NCBI RefSeq assembly: GCF_900456975.1
Contig: NZ_UGYM01000002.1
Coordinates: 1,488,001 to 1,552,000 of the forward strand
DNA length: 64,000 bases
Direction: 5' to 3'
DNA from: Shewanella baltica
GTDB lineage: Bacteria; Pseudomonadota; Gammaproteobacteria; Enterobacterales; Shewanellaceae
Shown: one piece after another, positions 59,971 through 64,000 of the stretch
Numbering within the stretch: the first letter of the stretch is position 1
Layout: the number at the start of each line of letters is the position of its first letter
Notes under the pieces: model-generated
The model's input: the letters and a program-made list of their open reading frames with translations, nothing else
The model's database searches: none
Told to the model about the DNA's origin: nothing
Program-made: the position numbers and the translations under genes

Positions 59971-60702
59971 TTAATAAATCAGTTCACCTATGGGGTTAAG
60001 CAACTTGCTTAGGCCTTTGGTAAAATGCAGCGGCGCATCTAACACTGTGTAGCATAAGCAACCGTCAACGGTTTTAGGTGAGTGGTGATGTTGGCTATCG
60101 AGCACAATAAAATCACCTGGCACATAGTCACCGTTAATATCCGAAAACGCTCCCGCTAACAATAGGGTTAACTCATAGCCCTTATGGGTATGTTGGGGGA
60201 TTTCACCTTGCGCATCTATGTGTAACAAGCTCGCGCGGGTGTTCATTTCATCGACATCAAAACGCATACGACTGACTTTGCCTAAGATTTGCCAAGGACG
60301 GGCCAAATGCTGGCGAAACACCGACGGCACTGTGTAATGCTGTTGTTTTACTTGAACATCCAGAGGAGCATTATTAGGCACATCCGTTGCCGCAGGCTGG
60401 GCCATGATTTGCGCCAGCATAGCGTCAATATCCATCACTGGTACATTAGTCGCTTGAGTGTTTCCAGTATCAATATGCGCAGTGTGAATCGACTCTTGGT
60501 CTATATGATGCTTTGCAGCATGAGCATGAGCGCCATCTGGATTTAATGCCGAATTGGCAGCTTGCTCGGTTAACAGGGCTAGTTGCTCACGACACGTCTC
60601 ACACAATGCGCAATGTGCTGATACCGCGATGGCCATCGATAAAGGTAAGACCCCATTCGCATGGCTCACGAGTAAATCTTGTTGGGGATGATGCTTAATC
60701 AT
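59971..60702 (-). CDS. chrR: ChrR-type zinc anti-sigma factor
   Basis: Cytoplasmic anti-sigma factor that holds the ECF sigma factor encoded just upstream; related proteins release it on singlet-oxygen or similar stress. 243 aa. The N-terminal zinc anti-sigma domain has H30-x3-C34-x2-C37 in AHCALCETC, with H4/H5 as the likely fourth ligand. A His/Ala-rich linker spans ~55-85. The C-terminal cupin (~130-235) has THKGYELTLLLAGAF and PGDFIVLDSQHHHSP. The start overlaps the sigma gene by 8 bp, indicating coupled translation. Confidence 0.93.
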   Translation of the reverse strand: MIKHHPQQDLLVSHANGVLPLSMAIAVSAHCALCETCREQLALLTEQAANSALNPDGAHAHAAKHHIDQESIHTAHIDTGNTQATNVPVMDIDAMLAQIMAQPAATDVPNNAPLDVQVKQQHYTVPSVFRQHLARPWQILGKVSRMRFDVDEMNTRASLLHIDAQGEIPQHTHKGYELTLLLAGAFSDINGDYVPGDFIVLDSQHHHSPKTVDGCLCYTVLDAPLHFTKGLSKLLNPIGELIY

Positions 60703-61357
60703 TGTGTGTCTCCAAGAAACTTTTCAACTTTTCTAGCCCGAGTCTTAATCGTGACTTTATGGTGCCTATTGGCACCTTGAGGGCATCGGCTAGCTCTTGT
60801 TGAGTGAGTTCTTGCATGTAGATACCTTGCACGACTTGTCTTTGTGCTAGGGGAAGGGCATCAAGATGTTGGAGGAGTTTCGCCGTCAATTTATGATCAG
60901 TGAGTGTGTCTTGAGCCATGGTCGCATCGCACAGCGGCCAAATATCATCGCCAAAGGTATCTTCTTTATTGTGTTGTACTCGTCTCAGCATATCGAAACA
61001 CTGATTACGCATTATGGTAAATACCCAAGTCGTCACTGAGCCTTTCTCTGCATTGTACAGATGGGCCTTAGTCCACACGCTGGTCATGGTTTCTTGAACT
61101 AAATCCATGGCTAAGCCTTGTTGATTCAGTCTTTGTAAACCAAAGGCGCGGATCTTGGGCATAAAATGCTGGAATAAATGCCCAAAGGCGGCTCTGTCCC
61201 GTTTGTCAGCTACTTGTAGCATAAACGTGATCAAAGTATCCGCTTGAGGCTCGCAGGTTTTGAGAGCGGGAATGTCGTTATCCATAGCCGAATGAGTCAG
61301 AGACGTGATAGGGCCATGATACCGATTTTGCCTGCTTTGTGATTGAATATTTTCCAT
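60695..61357 (-). CDS. ECF RNA polymerase sigma factor, ChrR partner
   Basis: A 220-aa sigma factor of the RpoE/ChrR class. Region 2 (~60-130) includes FGHLFQHFMPKIRAFGL and VTTWVFTIMRNQCFDMLRR. Region 4 (~155-215) includes LPLAQRQVVQGIYMQELTQQELADALKVPIGTIKSRLRLGLEKLK. The N-terminal extension is longer than in the Rhodobacter protein. ATG 61357 is chosen; a TTG at 61411 would add 18 codons. It is transcribed with chrR, and the upstream region carries a candidate sigma-self promoter. Confidence 0.93.
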   Translation of the reverse strand: MENIQSQSRQNRYHGPITSLTHSAMDNDIPALKTCEPQADTLITFMLQVADKRDRAAFGHLFQHFMPKIRAFGLQRLNQQGLAMDLVQETMTSVWTKAHLYNAEKGSVTTWVFTIMRNQCFDMLRRVQHNKEDTFGDDIWPLCDATMAQDTLTDHKLTAKLLQHLDALPLAQRQVVQGIYMQELTQQELADALKVPIGTIKSRLRLGLEKLKSFLETHND

Positions 61358-61463
61358 TATTTTCGCTCTTATCCCAGTCGTTAGTGCTAAGTTTGAGATC
61401 AGTAACGACAAAATTGAGAGGCTTGTTTCACTTCTGAGCCCAGTTTTACTGTCAAACTGTCAA

Positions 61464-61493
61464 TCAATACGGAGTGGCTTAAATAAAGGATCA
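61464..61493 (-). promoter_or_regulatory. Candidate ECF-sigma autoregulatory promoter
   Basis: On the minus strand TGATCC (61493-61488), an 18-bp spacer, then TATTGA (61469-61464). Rhodobacter RpoE-ChrR promoters use TGATCC and a TA-rich -10 at the same spacing. It lies ~107 bp upstream of the sigma factor ATG. Confidence 0.6.
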
Positions 61494-61502
61494 TTCACAG
61501 GA

Positions 61503-62054
61503 TTATTTTATCACGGCCCGCAATAGGTCTCGGGTCATAATATGATCTAAGGTATTAATGCAGTTGTACTTTTCTGAGGCTTGCACGGGCAATATTTCTA
61601 GCCAGCGTTGGCAGACCCAAGCAATGTCTTCAAATTGTTCCGCTTGATAGTGCTTGAGATGTTGTGGATATTCCTTGAGGATATTTTGTAACATTTGGCT
61701 CAAGTAACGCTCATCGGTCGCAATACGTGTCGCAGGCCAGTTGTCGATAAAGCTAACATCACCGCGCTTTAATCCATCGTCTTCGATACTGATTTCATTG
61801 ACTTTAAAGCGCTTTGAACCTTGAATGCTGATCCCTAATAGTCCATCGGGTAGGGTTTCAAAATCAATAATATGCACTAAGGTACCTATGGGCTGAATGG
61901 TTTTGCCATCCTCTTCGAGCATACATAAGCCAAAGCCTTCGCCTGACTTTAACGATTCGGCGACTAAACGCTTATATCTAGGTTCAAATACCCGCAGTTG
62001 TGTGTAACCTTCGGGCAATAAACAAATGGGTAGTGGAAAAAGAGGTAATTTCAT
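61503..62054 (-). CDS. Lon N-terminal (LON substrate-binding) domain protein
   Basis: A 183-aa stand-alone LON_substr_bdg domain: MKLPLFPLPICLLPEGYTQL (~1-20), VFEPRYKRLVAESLKSGEGFGLCML (~23-47), GTLVHIIDFETLPDGLLGISIQGSKRFKV (~58-86). It lacks the AAA+ and Ser-Lys protease domains, as do the widespread YcaL/PUA-like members; the function is unclear. ATG 62054 has GAGG upstream; earlier in-frame ATGs have none. It sits upstream of the sigma-chrR operon on the same strand. Confidence 0.88.
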   Translation of the reverse strand: MKLPLFPLPICLLPEGYTQLRVFEPRYKRLVAESLKSGEGFGLCMLEEDGKTIQPIGTLVHIIDFETLPDGLLGISIQGSKRFKVNEISIEDDGLKRGDVSFIDNWPATRIATDERYLSQMLQNILKEYPQHLKHYQAEQFEDIAWVCQRWLEILPVQASEKYNCINTLDHIMTRDLLRAVIK

Positions 62055-62155
62055 CGTGGCCTCTGGTGAACTTATGTTCCTATCATTACGTACCATAGTG
62101 GCAGTTCGATCAGTAAAATTATTCAACAATAGTTTACCCATATTTAGAGGATGGC

Positions 62156-62770
62156 ATGAAATTAAATCCATTTGAGAAAAAGCTCGTTCAGCATCCAATA
62201 CGTTTTTGGCTACAAAATCATGTCGAAGCGCCTTTGCTTACGTCTATGATGCCTAAACCTATGGCCCGCTGCGAGCGTGCATTAGAAATTGGTTGTGGGT
62301 TTGGTAATGGTATTCAGTTGATCCGCGAGCATTTTGGCGCAGGACATATCACGGCCGTGGATATCGACCCTGAAATGGTCGCAGCGGCGCAATCTCGCTG
62401 GCAAGCTCGGCCACAAGGTTTGAAAGGGCTGAGTTTCTCGGTTGCCGACGCCTCTTGTCTTCCCTTTGCCGATGGCGAGTTCGATATGGTGTTTGATTTT
62501 GCCGTATTCCACCATATTCCAGATTGGCAGGCGGCCATCAAGGACGTTGCACGAGTACTGAAACCAAACGGTTACTTTGTGGTAGAGGATTTATATCGCG
62601 CTGCGATTTGTAATCCACTGAGTCGACGCCTATTTGAGCATCCACAGCAAAATCGCTTTAATCACCGCGAGTGGTTAGTTGTGTTGCGTCAAGCTGGGTT
62701 TGAGATAGTCTGCGACAGAAATGCCTTGGATCTTGCGGGCATGGTGCTTGCCCAGAAAGTGCAGCGTTAG
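62156..62770 (+). CDS. Class I SAM-dependent methyltransferase
   Basis: A 204-aa soluble enzyme with a Rossmann methyltransferase core: motif I ALEIGCGFGNGIQ (~42-54), motif II acidic residue in AVDIDPEMV (~68-76), motif III VADASCLPFADGEFDMVFDFAVFHHIPDW (~102-130, methyltransferase-11 type) and VARVLKPNGYFVVEDLY (~137-153). Substrate unknown, possibly a quinone or small molecule. It is divergent from the Lon-domain gene with a 101-bp shared promoter space. Confidence 0.88.
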   Translation: MKLNPFEKKLVQHPIRFWLQNHVEAPLLTSMMPKPMARCERALEIGCGFGNGIQLIREHFGAGHITAVDIDPEMVAAAQSRWQARPQGLKGLSFSVADASCLPFADGEFDMVFDFAVFHHIPDWQAAIKDVARVLKPNGYFVVEDLYRAAICNPLSRRLFEHPQQNRFNHREWLVVLRQAGFEIVCDRNALDLAGMVLAQKVQR

Positions 62771-63086
62771 GTGGCAGCGCCGCTGACGCAAATTGAATGT
62801 TCGTTGTGAATGGATTGAATATTCGTGCTTTTACTAATATTCATACTTATGCCAAAGCCAAATGTTTTGGCTATTTCGCCGCTTGAGCACAGACATGAGC
62901 CGACAGCGCCATTGATATTCGGGGGTTGAGTAAATCAAGTTAGCGGCATGATTTTGCGAGAGTGGTTGTAATTTTTAGATAAAATAGCACCTCGGCATGG
63001 TTCTTCATGGGAGTTTACCGCTATAATTTGAGCTAATCCGTCGCATGTGAGGAAAGGATTTTCCTCAAGAGTAGAGAAGCAGCATT
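62771..63086. other. 316-bp gap between the methyltransferase and cheV
   Basis: Holds a small hairpin AGCCAAA/TTTGGCT (62856-62872) that could end the methyltransferase transcript, though the T-tract is absent. The cheV promoter is presumably in the last 150 bp; no FliA-type promoter was recognised. Confidence 0.45.
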
Positions 63087-64000
63087 ATGGCAAACGTACT
63101 TGCAACCGTAGATCAGCGTACCAAACTCGTGGGTGAGAACCGCCTCGAGTTGTTGCTCTTTAGCATTAATTCCACGCAGTTATTTGCCATCAACGTCTTT
63201 AAAGTCAAAGAAGTGGTTAAGCTTCCTCCCCTTAATGCCATGCCTGGGAGTCATCCTCATATTTATGGTGTTGCTAATATTCGCGGCATTTCTATCCCTG
63301 TGATCGATTTACGTTCGGCTATTGGGTTTAAACCTGTGCCGCCAGATGATGATGCTAATATGATCATCACAGAATATAACCGCAGCGTGCAGGGCTTCTT
63401 AGTCGGCAAGGTTGAGCACATTATCAACATGACATGGAGCGATATCATGCCGCCGCCGAAAACGGCGGGGCGCAATAATTATCTGACGGCAATTACCCGC
63501 ATCGAACATCAAGGCAAATCGCAATTAGTGTCGATTATCGACGTAGAGAAAGTACTGGCGGAGATCATTCACTACGATATTAGTTTATCTGAAGGTGTGC
63601 TCGATGAAACCTTAGTCCATGAAATGCCAGGCAGAAAAATCTTGATTGTGGACGATTCATCGACCGCAAGGCGTCAGGTGCGTGAGACTTTAAGCCAACT
63701 AGGCATAGAAATCATTGAGGCTTCTGATGGCTTGCAGGCGCTAACGTTATTGCAAAAATGGCGTGATGAAGGCAAGCAAGTGTCCAAAGAATTACTGATG
63801 ATGATTACTGATGCCGAAATGCCCGAGATGGACGGTTACAAGCTGACGTCTGAAGTCCGCGGTGATAAAGCTATGTCAGATCTATATATTACCTTGAATA
63901 CTTCACTGAGCGGCAGCTTTAACCATGCCATGGTTGAAAAGGTGGGCTGTGATAAGTTTATTTCTAAGTTCCAGCCGGATCTGCTGGTGGAAGTGGTACA
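63087..64000 (+). CDS. cheV: Chemotaxis protein CheV, 5' part (runs off window)
   Basis: CheV couples chemoreceptors to CheA and carries a phosphorylatable receiver. From ATG 63087 the reading frame stays open to the window end (304 codons). The N-terminal CheW-like domain spans ~1-165 (FSINSTQLFAINVFKVKEVVKLPPL, GVANIRGISIPVIDL). A receiver domain starts at ~184 (KILIVDDSSTARRQVRETL), with the phospho-acceptor Asp in MMITDAEMPEMDGYKL (~234-249). The C-terminus is missing by only a few residues. No stop is visible. Confidence 0.95.
   Translation, partial: MANVLATVDQRTKLVGENRLELLLFSINSTQLFAINVFKVKEVVKLPPLNAMPGSHPHIYGVANIRGISIPVIDLRSAIGFKPVPPDDDANMIITEYNRSVQGFLVGKVEHIINMTWSDIMPPPKTAGRNNYLTAITRIEHQGKSQLVSIIDVEKVLAEIIHYDISLSEGVLDETLVHEMPGRKILIVDDSSTARRQVRETLSQLGIEIIEASDGLQALTLLQKWRDEGKQVSKELLMMITDAEMPEMDGYKLTSEVRGDKAMSDLYITLNTSLSGSFNHAMVEKVGCDKFISKFQPDLLVEVV

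Overview
The window is a chromosomal segment of a gammaproteobacterium, almost certainly Shewanella. The evidence is the 16S/23S sequence, the gene content (smc-zipA-ligA, tyrosine catabolism by hppD-hmgA, the VC_2705-type symporter module, ChrR with its sigma factor, CheV) and the even, moderate GC content. This identification rests on recognising sequences, not on a database search. The left edge cuts smc and the right edge cuts cheV.

Layout. 1-4260 holds smc (3' part), zipA and ligA (chromosome condensation, divisome, DNA ligation). 4489-8080 holds a DUF2919 membrane protein, an HD-GYP-type protein, an SDR-like protein and dsbA. 8721-13486 is a sodium/solute symporter module: small subunit, large subunit, then after a terminator a CNMP-CBS-DUF294 regulator and a DEDDh exonuclease. 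13731-17262 holds an LRAT-like protein, a FabH-like ketoacyl synthase with a GntR regulator, and gmhB. 17564-23391 is a complete rRNA operon (promoter, boxA, 16S, tRNA-Ile, tRNA-Ala, 23S, 5S, terminator) with both RNase III processing stems visible.

23641-40028 is rich in exported enzymes: a DUF2057 protein, a CpdB-like nucleotidase lipoprotein, two convergent paralogous M3 metallopeptidase lipoproteins, an M20 dipeptidase and gamma-glutamyltransferase. Most look suited to scavenging nucleotides and peptides. This stretch also holds the least ordinary DNA. Between the two M3 genes are decayed remnants of a tandem duplication. Between the M20 and ggt genes there is a two-copy structured direct repeat, followed by a lone integron-type gene cassette (a DUF998 membrane protein with a well-formed attC site and no integrase in view) and a GC-rich hairpin element.

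40137-53448 holds a DUF482/FemAB-like protein, a LysE exporter, a sugar O-acetyltransferase, hppD-hmgA with a divergent LysR gene and a clear dyad operator, an AIM24 protein, a Wzx-like flippase, a CigR/RcnB-like small protein, an EVE protein, a DUF6508 protein, an AMP-forming acyl-CoA synthetase and a PGPGW protein. 53719-58676 holds a solute-binding protein, an M14 peptidase overlapping an alpha/beta hydrolase, yccF, a PLP-dependent ACC deaminase/D-cysteine desulfhydrase-like gene and a small Cys-rich protein. 58977-64000 holds a small orphan protein, the chrR/ECF sigma pair with a recognisable self-type promoter, a Lon-N-domain protein, a methyltransferase and cheV (5' part).

No CRISPR array, prophage, IS transposase or defence island was seen. 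The strongest candidates for follow-up are the orphan attC cassette and its leader, the structured repeat pair next to it, and the duplication remnants between the peptidase genes.
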